A DNA stretch of 64,000 nucleotides from Stramonita haemastoma. Lineage: Eukaryota > Mollusca > Gastropoda > Neogastropoda > Muricidae. Positions 11,824 through 24,534 of the stretch are shown piece after piece. A program made the position numbers and the translations under genes. How positions within the stretch are numbered: position 1 is the first letter of the stretch; the number at the start of each line of letters is the position of its first letter. The notes beneath the pieces were generated by a model, which was given only the letters and a program-made list of their open reading frames with translations, was not told where the DNA came from and did not search any database. The DNA is taken from contig CM060339.1 in assembly GCA_030674155.1 (NCBI GenBank), forward strand, positions 38,468,628-38,532,627, given 5' to 3'.

Positions 11824-12319
11824 GTTAAATGCTCCTTTCTCTTTTGTTTGTCTATGAGTGTGCGTGTGTGTGTGTGTGCGTGCGTGTGTGTATGTGTGTG
11901 TGATTTGTTTCCTTTTGTGTGTAGTATGTTTTTCTCTTCATTGATAAAGTACACATTGTCACAAGCTGTTTTGCCACAATGTTGCCTCGTTGTATTGCTA
12001 TGTTATACTCACCCTTTGTTGATGTCGTTTCTTTGTCATTTCTTTTTTCTAATACCTTCACAACTTTTAAACAGTTACACACAGTTGAACATGACGTTGA
12101 AGAAATGTATGAGAAAGAAATGTATGAGAAAGGGGGTTGAAAGCTAGGTTTTTAAAAAAATATTTCTGTATAAAATGGAAAAGTCTTTTGAAACTTTAGA
12201 GCTGCAATTGTGAAAACAAGATGTCCCTTTGTGACTTGATAGGTTTCATTGATAATGATACTGTTTTAAAGAAGTGTTTCCTGTGGGTGGTTTGTAAAAC
12301 TCTGATTTTGCTTTATTTC

Positions 12320-12320
<1 letters not shown>

Positions 12321-12363
<43 letters not shown>
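12321..12363 (+). repeat. Poly-C tract
   Basis: About 43 C in a row, followed by a second C-rich run ending near 12386. It separates blocks M5 and M6, as shorter C runs do at 8517, 10085 and 20984. Confidence 0.75.
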
Positions 12364-12930
12364 TTCTCCCGCTCCCCCCCCCCCCCGTCTGTGTCTGGTC
12401 TGTCTTTCTGTCTCTGTCTCTCCCCTGTCCACTCTTTGTCTCATGTATACTCTGTAAGTTGGAATGTATGAGATGGTGTTTTGCCTACAATTAATTCTTT
12501 TGACAGACATAGACATGACATTGTTTTTCTCTTCTCATTGTATTGCCATATTATACTCACCCTTTGTTGATGTCATTTCTTTTTTCTAATATATTCACAA
12601 CTTGTAAACAGTTACACCCAGTTTTATGATTTTTATTTTCATTTTTCATTTGTTCAATTTCTATGTTATACTCACCCTTTGTTGATGTTGTTTCTTTGTC
12701 ATTTCTTTTTTCTAATATCTTCACAACTTGAATACTGTTACCAAGTAATATTTTTTTCATTTTAATTTCATCTGTTGAACATGACGTTGAAGAAATGTAT
12801 GAGAAAGGGGGTTGAAAGCTTGGTTTTACCAGTACTTGCTTAAAAGTATTTCTGCATAAAATGGGAAAGTCTTTTGAAAGTTTAGAGCTGCAATTGTGAA
12901 AACAAGGTGTCCCTTTGTGTGCATTCACAG

Positions 12931-12972
12931 GTGTGGTGTGCAGAGACAGATGAAGAGAATGTGGGATGATGA
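12931..12972 (+). other. Cassette B copy 3 (exon-like, 42 nt)
   Basis: GCATTCACAG precedes it and GTTAAGT follows. It begins GTGTGGTGTGCAG, closer than other copies to the start of the exon candidate at 24535 (GTGTGGTGCAG). In phase 0 it reads VWCAETDEENVG and then stops. Confidence 0.4.
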
Positions 12973-14008
12973 GTTAAGTATTTTGTCTGTGCATGTGCTT
13001 GTGTGTGTGGTTGGTTTGTGGCTTGTTGTCTCTCTCTGTCTCCCTCTTTTCTCTTCTCTTCTCCTTTTCTTCCTATCTTCCATCAACATGAGGAAGTGAG
13101 TGTGCATTCTCTTCATCGACATGTATGCTGCATTTTTCAGAATGGACATTGGATGGGTGGTTCTTTTTCAGGGGGGGGGGGGGGGGGGTGGCGCTTTAAA
13201 TTCTGAATTGTACTGGATTTGGGGAGAGTTGGTTTTATTCATTTTTTAGGTGTTATGTTTGGACTTTATGGAGCGCTTTCCATTTATAGTTTGGGGGGAT
13301 TTTTGTGTTGTGTGTATTTATTTTTTTTTGGTTTTCATTGATAGTATTGATAGTATTGTGGTAAACAAAGAAAGGGTTTGTGTAAATATTTTAATATAAA
13401 TCATTTTTTTGTTGGGCTTGTTTGATATAGTTTGATGTTGACATCGTGTTTTTGCCTAAAATTAATTCTTTTGACAGACATGGACTTGATGTGTTTCTTT
13501 GCCTTCTTTCTTTGTTGTTTTTACACTTGTATAAAGGTTATGCCTTTTTTTTTCCACTTTTGACTTAATTTTCTTGAACACTTAAAAAAGAAATTTAACT
13601 TCATTACCTTGAACACAATTTGCAAAATATGATGTTTAAGCGTTGCATCATAATATTTCTCAATAGTATACTGTGCTTTCATAAATGTATTGAGTTTAAT
13701 TTGTAGCTGGTTTGTATAACATTTAATTGTTGTTTTGTTGCTGATTTGATGAGGTTTTACATTTTTTTAATGATTAGGCTTTTGGCCACATTGTGACGTG
13801 ATAGGTTTCATTAATAATGATATCATTTAAAAGAAGTGTTTTCTGTTGGTATTTTGTAATACTTAAAATTTGTTATATAATAATATAACCTGAAAATACC
13901 CCCCTATCTCCTTCTCTCTCTCTCTCTCCTCTCTCTTCTCTCTCCTCTCTCTCTCTCTCTTCTCTCTGTCTGTCTGCTTGTGTGTGTGTGTGTGTCTATT
14001 TGTCTCTG

Positions 14009-14087
<79 letters not shown>

Positions 14088-14331
14088 GCTTGTGTGTGTG
14101 TGTGTGTGTGTGTCTATTTGTCTCTGCTCTCTCCCTCTCTCTTTTTTTTTTTGGTCTTATATATGCTCTGTGAGTTGGAATGTATGAGATGGTGTTTTGC
14201 CTGAAATTAATTCTTTTGACAGACATAGACTTGATGTTTCATTGAAGATATCGTTTTAAAGAAAGGTTTGGCGAGGGTGTTTTGTCAGACATTGTTGATT
14301 CGTCTGTTTTGATGATGATGTATCGCATAAG

Positions 14332-14436
<105 letters not shown>

Positions 14437-15255
14437 TTTTTTCCACTTTCACATTGACATATATTATCCTAAATTTATCATTAGATAGCAGTGTTGTGGT
14501 TCTTAAGTTGAATTTGAAATTGAATTCTTGTCCTCTAAGTAAGTGTGGGCTGTGTTTGTTTGGTTGGTTGGTTTTTTTGTTTTTGTTTGCTTTTTTCCAT
14601 TTTCAGTTGGGTTTTTCCCTCACTAATAATTATGTCATGCCTTTATGGACTTTGAAATTCATTCACGACTTGAAAATATTATGTTTGGGCATTACATCAT
14701 AATGTTGTTCATTTTTTAAATGTTTGTTTGCTGTTAATTTTTTTTTCTTCTTCATACAAATGTTTTACAGTAAGAAAGATTCGTGAAAATGTTTTGACAT
14801 ATATATATTTATTTGGTTGGTTTGTTTTTTTCTCTGCCGTTTCCTCTCAGTTCTGATCTATTTGATTTATTTCATTATAATCAGTGTATCTGTCTTGACA
14901 TTATTGTTTGGGTCAGTTAGGGATTATGTGTTTGTTGAATGCATATCTCTCTCTTTTGTTTAAATGATTATCAATATATCCAGTGGGGATTATGCATTTG
15001 TTTAATGTATAGTTACATCCTTTTCTAAAATCATAGGTTGAATTTAATGGTTTGTGATGGTGGTTTTAGTTTTCTGTTGTTGGGTTTGGGTTTTTTGTTG
15101 TGGTGGTGGATTTTTTTTTTTTTGGGGGGGGGGGGAGAGGGGGGGGGTATGCTATTCCCAAATCAGGGCAAGGGCCAGGGGGGGGGGGGGGTATGTTGAT
15201 ATATTGCTAATTATTTCCGACTTAATTTTTGTATATTCAGTATGTGTGTTTACAG

Positions 15256-15300
15256 GCCTCATATACCCATCAGCTGGAGATTATTTTAGCAGCACGAAAA
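15256..15300 (+). other. Cassette A copy 3 (exon-like, 45 nt)
   Basis: GTGTTTACAG leads in and GTTAAATG leads out. The shared frame reads LIYPSAGDYFSSTK. Phase is preserved by the 45-nt length. Confidence 0.45.
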
Positions 15301-15808
15301 GTTAAATGCTCCTTTCTCTTTTGTTTGTGTATGAGTGTGTCAATCAATCAATCAATCAATCAATCAAATTTTTATTTCCAGATGGTACATTGAGTAAGCA
15401 GCGATCTGCTTTTTTTCCATCAAGCCATCTATCTAAAGAAAAGAAAAGAAAAAAATCAAAACAATAGCAAAAATCAAATCCTAAACAAAACAAAAAACCA
15501 ACAAAAGACAAAGTAGAAAATCCCTAGCAAACAAAAAAAAACCAACGAAAGAAAGAAAAGGGGAAAAAGCAAACAAACAATTAAAACAACAACAACAAAC
15601 ATTTCACCAACATTAACTTGCTAACATGATTTCAACAACTTTAAAATAAACTATGCCTATAAATAATACAAGCAACTACTATAACAACAACCAAAAGAGA
15701 AAATAAAATAAATAAAATAAATAAATAAAAAAAAAATATATATATATATATATATTTTAAAAATCTACTCGAAAGCCATACACACATATGCACATACACC
15801 CACACACC

Positions 15809-15811
<3 letters not shown>

Positions 15812-15865
<54 letters not shown>

Positions 15866-15878
15866 CACACACCCGTGC

Positions 15879-15935
<57 letters not shown>

Positions 15936-15951
15936 ACACACACACACACAC
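15812..15951 (+). repeat. (CA)n microsatellites
   Basis: Two CA runs separated by a CCCGTGCATCTA interruption; a third run lies at 16053-16118. They produce Thr-His and Cys-Val frames that are not genes. Confidence 0.9.
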
Positions 15952-16049
15952 GGTTTGCGCTCTTCCACTCAGCTCGTATACTCGTAGGTACATGCACACA
16001 TTTAAAGTCTTTTTTAAAAAATCATATAGTGTCAAAAAAACCCCAACAA

Positions 16050-16119
<70 letters not shown>

Positions 16120-16504
16120 AGCTTATATCAATTACAATGTAACCAAAAAACATTAAGACTTAATAATAATAATAATAAGAATAATAATAATAAAAAAACA
16201 AATTTTTAAAAAAATGAATAAATACAACAACAACAACAAAAAATTTTCAAAATAAATAAGTAAAATAATAAAAAATCTATAAGCAATTTATGTCAAATTA
16301 CAATATCTCTATACTTCAATTCATACTTTATATTTTTAAAAGAAGATAAGGAAAAAACAACAAACACAACGATACCTTATGATAATACCCATCATCACTG
16401 AGAGGAAATAACATATACGCTAACAAACATACAATCAAACAAAAGAAAAACAAAAACAAACAAACAAACAAAAAACACATAAAAACACACCAAAAAACAA
16501 ACAA

Positions 16505-16915
16505 TCAAACCAAAACATCAAAAAACCAATCCACACGGATTATATATTAGAAGGAAGAAAAGAAAAAACAACTAAAGCAACAATACCATATGATAATACC
16601 CATCACCACTGAGTGGAATAACATAACAAACATATGGGCATGCACACATTTAGAAAATTTTTTTTTTTTTTTTTTAATCATATGGTGTCAAACAGCTTAT
16701 ATCAATACATGTCACCAACCATTATTTAAGACTTAAAAAAAAAAACAACAAAAAAACAAACAATCAGACCAAAACATCAAAAAACCAATCCACACGGATT
16801 ATATATTAGAAGGAAAGAAAAGAAAAAACAACTAAAGCAACAATACCATATGATAATACCCATCACCACTGAGTGGAATAACATAACAAACATATGGGCA
16901 TGCACACATTTAAAT
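16505..16915. repeat. Internal duplication, about 265-bp period
   Basis: The sequence beginning CAAACCAAAACATC and ending GGGCATGCACACATTT occurs twice with only small changes, separated by a TCATATGGTGTCAAACAGC segment. Confidence 0.8.
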
Positions 16916-17408
16916 TTTTTTTTTTTTTTCAAAATCATATGGTGTGTGTGTGTGTGTGTGTGCGTGTGTGTGTATGTGTGTGTGTATGTGTGTGTGTGCG
17001 TGCGTGGTGTGTGTGTGTGCGTGTGTGTGTGTATGTGTGTGCGTAATTTGTTTCCTTTCGTGTGTAGCTTGTTTTTCTCTACATTGATAATGTACACATA
17101 GTCACAAGCTGGTTTGCCATAATGTTGCCTTGTTGTATTGCCATGTTATACTCACCCTTTGTTGATGTTTCTTTGTCATTTCTTTTTTCTGATATTTTCA
17201 CACCTTTTTAAACAGTTACACCCAGTCATATTTTTCATTTTAATTTTTCATCTCTTTAGCATGACATCGAAGAAATGTATGAGAAAGGGGATTGAAAGCT
17301 TGGTTTTACCAGTACTTGCTTAAAAATATTTCTGTATAAAATGAAAAAATCTTTTGAAAATTGAGCTGCAATTGTGAAAACAAGGTGTCCCTTTGTGTGA
17401 GTTCACAG

Positions 17409-17450
17409 GTCTGGTGTGCGGAGACAGATGAAGAGAATGTGGGATGATGA
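17409..17450 (+). other. Cassette B copy 4 (exon-like, 42 nt) with C downstream
   Basis: GTTCACAG precedes it and GTTAAGT follows. One frame reads SGVRRQMKRMWDD and can join cassette C (after TTCCGTCAG at 17583) without a stop, giving EIRTVLFSSSH. No known domain is recognised. Confidence 0.4.
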
Positions 17451-18499
17451 GTTAAGTATTTTGTCTGTGCATGTGCTTGTGTGTGTGGTTGGTTTGTGGC
17501 TTGTTGTCTCTCTCTGTCTCCCTCCCTCTCTCTGTGTTCTCTTCTCCCCTCTCGTCTCTCCTTTTCGTCCTATCTTCCGTCAGAATAAGGACAGTGTTGT
17601 TCTCTTCATCACATGCATGCTACATTTTCCAGAATTGTATTGGATGGGATGGGGGGGGGGGGGGGTGAGGGGGAGTTTGGTGGTGGGGGTGATTTTTTTT
17701 TTGGGTGGGGGGTTGGGTAAAATTCAGAATTGTACAGGATTTGTGGAAAGTTTGGTGGTTTTTATCCATTTTTTAGGTGTTATGTTTGAATTTTATGGAG
17801 CGCTTTCCTTTAATAATTTTTTTGATTTTGTGTTCTGTGTATTTATTTTTCTTTGGCTTTCATTCATAGTATTGTGGTAAACACAGAAAGGGTTTGTGTA
17901 AATATTTTAATATTTATCATTTTTTTGTTGGGCTTGTTTGATATAGTTTGATGTTGAAATTGTGTTTTGCCTCAGATTAATTCTTTTGACAGACATGGAC
18001 TTGATATGTTTCTTTGCCTTCTTTCTTTCTTTTTTTTACACTTGCATAAAGGTTATGCCTTATTTTTTTTTTTGCCTTTTACTTTTGGATTCATTTTCTT
18101 GAACACTTAACAATAAAATTTTAACTTGCTTTTCCTGAACACAATTTGCAAAATATGATGTTTAAGCATTGCATCATAATGATCCTCAATAGTATACTAT
18201 GCTTATATAATGTATTGAGTTTTTATTTGTAGCTGGTTTCTATAACATTTAATTGTTGTTTTGTTGCTGATTTGATGAGGTTTAAAATTTGTTTATGATT
18301 AGGCTTTTGGCCTCATTGTGACTTGATAGGTTTCATTAATAATGATATCATTTTAAAGAAGTGTTTTCTGTTGATTTTGTAATACTTATTTTTTTATATA
18401 ATGATATAACCTGAAAATTCCCCCCCCCTCTCTGTTCTGTCTCTGTCTCTGTCTCCTTCTCTCTCTCCTCTCTCTCTCTCCTCTCTCTCCTCCTCTCTC

Positions 18500-18557
<58 letters not shown>

Positions 18558-18924
18558 CCACTTTTACATTCACCTATATTATCCTAAATTGATCATTAAA
18601 TAGCAAGTGTTGTGGTTCTTAAGTTGAATTTGAAATTTAATTCTTGTCGGCTAAGTAAGTGTGGGCTGTGTTTGTTTGGTTGGTTGGTTTTTTGTTTTTG
18701 TTTGCTTTTTTCCATGTTCCTTTGGGTTTTTCCCTCACTAATAATTATGTCATGCCTTTTTGGACTTTTAACATTCATTCACGACTTGAAAATGTTATGT
18801 TTGGGCATTACATCATAATGCTGTTAATTTTTTTAATGTTTGTTTGCTGTTAATTTTTTTTTCTTCTTCATAAAGATGTTTTACATTAAGAAAGATTTGT
18901 GAAAATGTTTTGACGTATATATAT

Positions 18925-19346
18925 GTGACGCTCCACCACATAATGAGACGCATTGCACCAGAGGTCGATTTTTAGATATTGACAAGTTATTAATCTGCAA
19001 TATAAAGGCTATTCAATACAAAAAACAGATAGAGAATCGGACAATTCTGTGTAAAGTTATCACAAATTGAAATGATAGACTGCCGGATGTGACAAAAAGA
19101 GAAACGGGCAAGTTTATTTTCGTAACAGGTTGTTAGAAAGAGGACTTGGGTATTTTCAAAACACATTTAAAAGCAAAAGAAATAAAAATTATGCCTTTAT
19201 CTTTCACTACAAGGTAGAATAACGGATATAGTTTAATAATCGATCAAAATCTCAAAAGGGACAACTTGACCCCCACCTGCCTTTAATGGCTCCTAGAGCA
19301 AAATTAGGTAATGTGCTAAGCGACTCATTTCGTGGTGGAGCGTCAC
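18925..19346. mobile_element. MITE, 422 bp, with terminal inverted repeats
   Basis: The element begins GTGACGCTCCACCAC and ends with the reverse complement of that sequence; the inverted match extends to about 27 bp with a few mismatches. ATAT flanks both ends. The undisrupted site exists at about 14787-14812, where the same M8 text is continuous, so the insertion is directly demonstrated. No transposase frame is present, so it is non-autonomous. The duplication could be 4 bp (ATAT) or 2 bp (TA) because the flank is a TA run. A second copy of identical length is at 25471-25892. Confidence 0.88.
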
Positions 19347-20016
19347 ATATTTATTTGGTTGGTTTGTTTTTTTCTCTGCCGTTTCCTCTCAGTTCTGATC
19401 TATTTGATTTATTTCATTATAATCAGTGTATCTGTCTTGACATTATTGTTTGGGTCAGTTAGGGATTATGTGTTTGTTGAATACTATCTCTCTCTTTTGT
19501 TAAAATTATTATCAGTATATCCAGTGGGGATTATGCATTTGTTGAATGTATACTTATATCCCCTTTTAAAATCATAGGCTGAATTTAATGGTTGATGATG
19601 GTGGTTTTAGTTTTCTGTTGTTGGGTTTGGGATTGTTGTTGTTGTGGTGGTGGGTTGGTTTTTTAATTTGGGGGGGGTGGGTGGGCGTTATGCTATTCGT
19701 TAATCAGGGCAAGGGCCAGGTGAAAAAAAGTATGTGAATACTTATTGTGTTCCTTTGAAAATTAAAGATTATTCATTCATTTATTTATTACGAGTGTTGG
19801 TGTATACTAGTATTATAATACTGTTACCAAGTAATATTTTGTTCATTTTAATTTCATCTGTTGAACATGACGTTGAAGAAATGTATGAGAAAGGAGGTTG
19901 AAAGCTTGGTTTTACCAGTACTTGCTTAAAAATATTTCTGTCTAAAATGGGAAAGTCTTTTGAAAGTTTAGAGCTGCAATTGTGAAAACAAGGTGTCCCT
20001 TTGTGTGCATTCACAG

Positions 20017-20058
20017 GTCTGGTGTGCGGAGACAGATGAAGAGAATGTGGGAAAATGA
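20017..20058 (+). other. Cassette B copy 5 (exon-like, 42 nt)
   Basis: GCATTCACAG leads in and GTTAAGT leads out. It differs from copy 4 by GGGAAAATGA in place of GGGATGATGA. Confidence 0.4.
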
Positions 20059-20254
20059 GTTAAGTATTTTGTCTGTGCATGTGCTTGTGTGTGTGGTTGG
20101 TTTGTGGCTTGTTGTCTCTCTCTGTCTCCCTCCCTCTCTCTGTGTTCTCTTCTCCCCTCTCGTCTCTCCTTTTCTTCCTGTCTTCCGTCAGAATAAGGAC
20201 AGTGTTGTTCTCTTCATCACATGTATGCTACCTTTTCCAGAATTGTAGTCGATG

Positions 20255-20295
<41 letters not shown>

Positions 20296-21261
20296 GGGGG
20301 ATTTTGTAGTAACATTCTGAATTGCACTGGATTTGTGGAGAGTGATGGTTTTAATCACTTTTTAGGTGTTATGTTTTGATTTTATGGAGCGCTTTCCTTT
20401 AATAATTTTTGAGGACTTTTGTGTTCTGTGTATTTATTTTTCTTTGGTTTTCAATCATAGTATTGTGGTAAACAAAGAAAGGGTTTGTGTAAATATTTCC
20501 TTATATATCATTTTTTTGTTGGGCTTGGTTGATATAGTTTGATGTTGAAATTGTGTTTTGCCTCAAATTAATTCTTTTGACAGACATGGACTTGATGTGT
20601 TTCTTTGCCTTCTTTCTTTGTTGTTTTTTCCACTGGTATATAGGTTACGCCATTTATTTTTCACTTTTGAATTCATTTTCTCGAACACTTTTAAAAAATG
20701 TTGACTTCATTTTCATGAACACGATTTGCAAAATAGGATGTTTAGGCGTTTAATCATAATATTCCTCATTACTATACTATGTATTGGGTTTAATTTGTAG
20801 CTGGTTTGTGTAACATTTAATTGGCTTTTTGTCGCTGGTTTGATGAGGTTTTTAATTTTTTTTTTTATTAACAAGCATTTGGTCACATTGTGACTTGATA
20901 GGTTTCATTAATAATGATACTATTTTAAAGAAGTGTTTTGTGTTGGTATTTTGTAATACTCTGTTGATGTAACCTGAAAATGTCCCCCCCCCCCCTCTGT
21001 CTGTCTGTCTATATATCTCTCTGTCTGTCTCTATCTGTCTGTGTTTCTCTCTGTCTTTCTGTCTCTGTCTTCCCCCCATCCCTCTGTCTTATGTATACTC
21101 TATAAGTTGGAATGTATGAGATGGTGTTTTGCCTGAAATGAATTCTTTTGACAGGCATAGACTTGATGTTTCGTTGATGTTATCGTTTTAAAGAAAGGTT
21201 TTGTGAGGGTGTTTTGTCAGACATTGTTGATTGGTCTTTTGATGATGATGTATCGCATAAG

Positions 21262-21480
<219 letters not shown>

Positions 21481-22436
21481 TGTCTTCCACTTTTACATTC
21501 ACATATATTATCCTAAACTTATTATTAGATAGAAATGTTGTGGTTCTTAAGTTGAAATTGAAATTGTATTCTTGTCATCTAAGTAAGTGTGGGCTGTGTT
21601 TGTTTGGTTGGTTGGTTTCTGTTTTTGTTTTCTTTTTCCCATGTTCATTTGGTTTTTTCCCTCACAAATATGTTACACCTTTTTGGACTTTTTAAATTCA
21701 TGTTCTTGAACACGACTTGAAAAATGTTATATTTGGGTGTTACATTATAATGTTGTTGATTTTTTTAAATGTTTGTTTGCTGTTAGCTTTTTTTTAATAA
21801 TCTTTTTCTGCATAATATTGTTTTACAGTAAGAAAGATTTGTGAAAGTGTTTTGATATATACATATGTTTTTTGTTTGGGTTTCTTGCTTCTCTGCTGTC
21901 TTCTCTCAGTTCTAGTCTGTTTATTTCATTATAATCAGCGTATCTGTTTTGACATTATTGTTTGGGTCAGTTAGGGATTATGTGTTTGTTGAATACATAT
22001 CTATCTCTTTTGTTTAAATGATTATCAATACATCCAGTGGGGATTATGCGTTTGTTAAATGTATTCCTATCACCTTTTTGTAAAATCATAGGTTCAATTC
22101 AATGGTTGGTGATTGTGGTTTTGTTTTTGTGTTGTTGGGTTTGGTGGGTTTTTTTTGTTTTTTTTGTTTTTGTTATTTTACTGCTATTCCCTCATTAGGG
22201 CAAGGGCAGGATAAAGAAAGGTATGTAATTACTTACTCTGTTACCCTTGATAAAATGAAGATTATTCATTCATTCATTTATTATGAGTGTTGGTGTGCGC
22301 GAGTGTTATGCGTCTACATGTATACTTAAGTGTAGGGAGAGCGATTGCTATGTTTATTATTTATTTGTGTGCAAGCAAGGGGGGGGATTGACATATCACA
22401 TATATTATTTCTGACTTGATGTATCTGTGTTCACAG

Positions 22437-22481
22437 GCCTCATGTACCCGTCAGCTGGAGATGATTTCAGCAGCAATAAGA
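22437..22481 (+). other. Cassette A copy 4 (exon-like, 45 nt)
   Basis: GTGTTCACAG precedes and GTTAAGT follows, a better donor than in other A copies. The shared frame reads LMYPSAGDDFSSNK; phase 0 reads ASCTRQLEMISAAIR, also open. Changes relative to copy 3 include synonymous CCA to CCG. Confidence 0.5.
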
Positions 22482-22524
22482 GTTAAGTGCCTCTCTTTTG
22501 TTGTTGTGGTTGTTGTTGTTGTTC

Positions 22525-22525
<1 letters not shown>

Positions 22526-22590
<65 letters not shown>
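22526..22590 (+). repeat. (GT)n microsatellite
   Basis: Uninterrupted GT run of about 64 bases following cassette A. Confidence 0.9.
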
Positions 22591-22593
<3 letters not shown>

Positions 22594-22849
22594 ATTTGTT
22601 TCCTCTCATGGGTAGTTTGTTCTTCTCTTCATTGATAATTTAGACATTGCCACAGCCTGTTTTGCCAGAGTGCTGCCTTGTTGTATTGCCATAACACACT
22701 GATCCTTTGTTGATGGTCGTTTCTTTTTTCTAATATTTTCACAACTTTGAAACAGTTACACCCAGTTATGTTTTTTATTTTAACATCTGTTCAGCATGAT
22801 GTTCAGCTGCAGCTCACTTTTTGCAGAAATGTTCGAGAGAGGGATTGAC

Positions 22850-23104
22850 GTGTGTGTGTGTGCGGGGGAGGGGTGTGTATTGGGGGAAGGGGGGGGGGGT
22901 TATTGGTGTTGATGTATTGCATACATGAGTACAGACTGGATTGATCTGTGTGTGTGTGTATTGGGGGGAGGGGGTGGGGGATATTGGTGTTGATGTATTG
23001 AAGACATGAGTACAGACTGGGTTGATCTGTGTGTGTGTGTGTATTGGGGGGAGGGGGTGGGGGATATTGGTGTTGATGTATTGTAGACATGAGTACAGAC
23101 TGGA
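22850..23104 (+). repeat. Minisatellite, about 82-bp unit, three copies
   Basis: Each unit runs TGTGTGTATTGGGGGG through GTTGATGTATTG and GACATGAGTACAGACTGG. The G-rich part varies in length. Confidence 0.85.
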
Positions 23105-23134
23105 TTGATCTGTCTTCAGTATCTGTGTTCACAG

Positions 23135-23183
23135 GGCTCGTGTACCCAACAGCTGGAGATGCTTCTAGCAGCACTGTTTTAGA
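23135..23183 (+). other. Cassette A copy 5 (exon-like, 49 nt)
   Basis: GTGTTCACAG and GTTAAGT borders are kept. The body is 4 nt longer than other copies; the shared frame reads LVYPTAGDASSSTVL and stays open, while phase 0 meets a stop. It is the last recognisable A copy. Confidence 0.45.
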
Positions 23184-23559
23184 GTTAAGTGCTTCCTTCT
23201 TTGTGTATGCTTGTGTGTGCGTGTGTGGGGGTGGGGGTGGGGGGTAATTACTTTAGGTATGTTAATTTTTCTCCTCATTGATGATAGAGAATGGTCACAG
23301 CCTGCTGTCTTGCCAGTGTTACCTTGTTGTTGATGTATTGGCATGATACACCCATCCACCCCATTGTTCTCTGTTGTTTTCTTTGTTGGTTCTTTTTTTC
23401 TAATATTTTAACAAGTTGAAAATACTTCTTTTTTTTTTTTTTTTTAAAAGTTGTTGAAAATACTTACACACAGTGACCTTTTGTAATTGTTCATCTGATT
23501 TTTTTTTATGATGTTTAGCTGCAGCTAGATAAGTGAAGTGAAGATGTTTCTGATCTGTT

Positions 23560-23870
23560 CTTGTTTCCATGGGATTGCTGTGTGCCTGTTTCTGATGAAC
23601 ACTGCTTTCTGTATGTTTGATATTTCCGTGCTTGTGATGTATACTTGATTTTGTGTGTTTGATATTTGTGTGCTTGAGATGTCAACTGCTCTCTGTATGT
23701 TTGATATCTGTGTGCTAGTGATGTACACTTGATTCTGTCTGTGTGATATTTTAGTGATGTACACTTAATTCTCTGTGTGTGATATTTCTGTGCTTGTGAT
23801 GTACACTTGATTCTGCATGTTTGATATTTGTGTGCTTGTGATGTACACTGGATCCTGTGTATAAGTGTGT
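23560..23870 (-). repeat. 42-bp minisatellite
   Basis: About seven imperfect copies of a unit containing GTGCTTGTGATGTACACTTG, ATTCTG and TGTTTGATATTT. The 42-bp length is a multiple of three and leaves the - strand open for 181 residues with a 14-residue rhythm (RIKCTSQAHKYQT). Splice sites and composition do not support a gene. Confidence 0.8.
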
Positions 23871-24534
23871 TTCTGATGTCAGTTTCTGTATACATGCGCA
23901 GAGTGGGGGAGAATTGCTTCACCCCTGGACAGACAGAAGCCTTTGCCCCTCTACAGACACTGACTGCCTGCTGCCCTGTGCCCCCACACCTGTCTGTTCC
24001 CACAGTGACTGAGCCAGCCAGCAGTGAACAGGAGGGTGAGGACATGACATGACATGACATGACATGACACAGCAGGCATTGTCTTGGATGAACTGAACTT
24101 TTTTCTTTCTTTTCTTCCGCTTTCTTCTTCTTCTGTTATGTCTTTTTCTTACTTTCTTCTTCTTCTTTGTTTTTTTTTACTTTTGTTTTCTGCTTCCTCT
24201 TCTTCTTCCTCGTGATTTCCTTCTCCCCTGCTTTTAGTTTTTCCTTCTCCAGTTTTCATCATTATCATCATTGCCACCCTTGTTTTTGGTGGTGGTGGTT
24301 GTTGTTGTGAAGTCTGTTGCTCTTGTTGTCTGCTGCTTTGGTGGTCAGAACAGCCAGGCTGCCTGCATCAGAAACAGCCGCCTGCCTCTCTCTCTCTCTC
24401 TCGCTCTCGCTCTCCCTCCCCCCCCCCCCCTCTCTCCAAATCGAAGTAGGTGTATACATGATTATAGAGGGTGTATGTATGTATTTGTAGAAAAGTGAGC
24501 TGTTTCTCGAGAAGTGTGTTGTGTGTGTTGCCAG
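23871..24534 (+). other. Mixed stretch with one weak exon candidate
   Basis: At 24006 a CTGTTCCCACAG acceptor-like site is followed by an open stretch (PASSEQEGEDMT) that ends in an (ACATG)n run at 24040-24068. After it comes T/C-rich sequence (24080-24260), GTT repeats (24285-24310), and CT plus poly-C (24387-24437). No other gene signal was seen. Confidence 0.35.

Larger units (their letters stand above)
15339..16935 (-). mobile_element. 1.6-kb A-rich insertion with (CAAT)n end
   Basis: The array unit stops in the TG tract after cassette A and resumes at 16936 in the same tract, so this block is an insertion. Its left end is a (CAAT)n run followed by a stretch that on the - strand reads AAAAAAGCAGATCGCTGCTT then a (ATTG)n tail, resembling a SINE or LINE 3' end. 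Inside are CA tracts (15812-15950, 16053-16118), a TA tract (15738-15754), and a near-perfect internal duplication: 16505-16660 recurs at 16770-16915. No coding frame other than CA or GT repeats is present. The element family is not identified. Confidence 0.55.
16936..19820 (+). repeat. Array unit (A-tail, B, C, M4, M5, M7 to M9)
   Basis: Resumes after the insertion. It contains TG-rich sequence (16943-17044), B (17409-17450), C (from 17584), M4 (17940-18005), M5 (18300-18370), a CT tract (18430-18553), M7 (18575-18700), M8 split by the MITE, and M9 (19690-19820). Block M6 is missing and M5 runs straight into the CT tract, unlike neighbouring units. Confidence 0.8.
22386..23530 (+). repeat. 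Decayed terminal array units
   Basis: Two A cassettes (22437-22481, 23135-23183) with a TG tract (22526-22590), post-A sequence (22600-22800), an 82-bp minisatellite (22850-23104), and a second post-A stretch (23190-23520) that is more diverged. These are the most diverged + strand copies, consistent with the edge of the array. Confidence 0.7.

Noticed and set aside
15788..16156. 122-residue Thr-His frame and its Cys-Val complement
   Set aside because: It is only a CA microsatellite read in frame; every long CA or GT tract in the window gives the same kind of frame.
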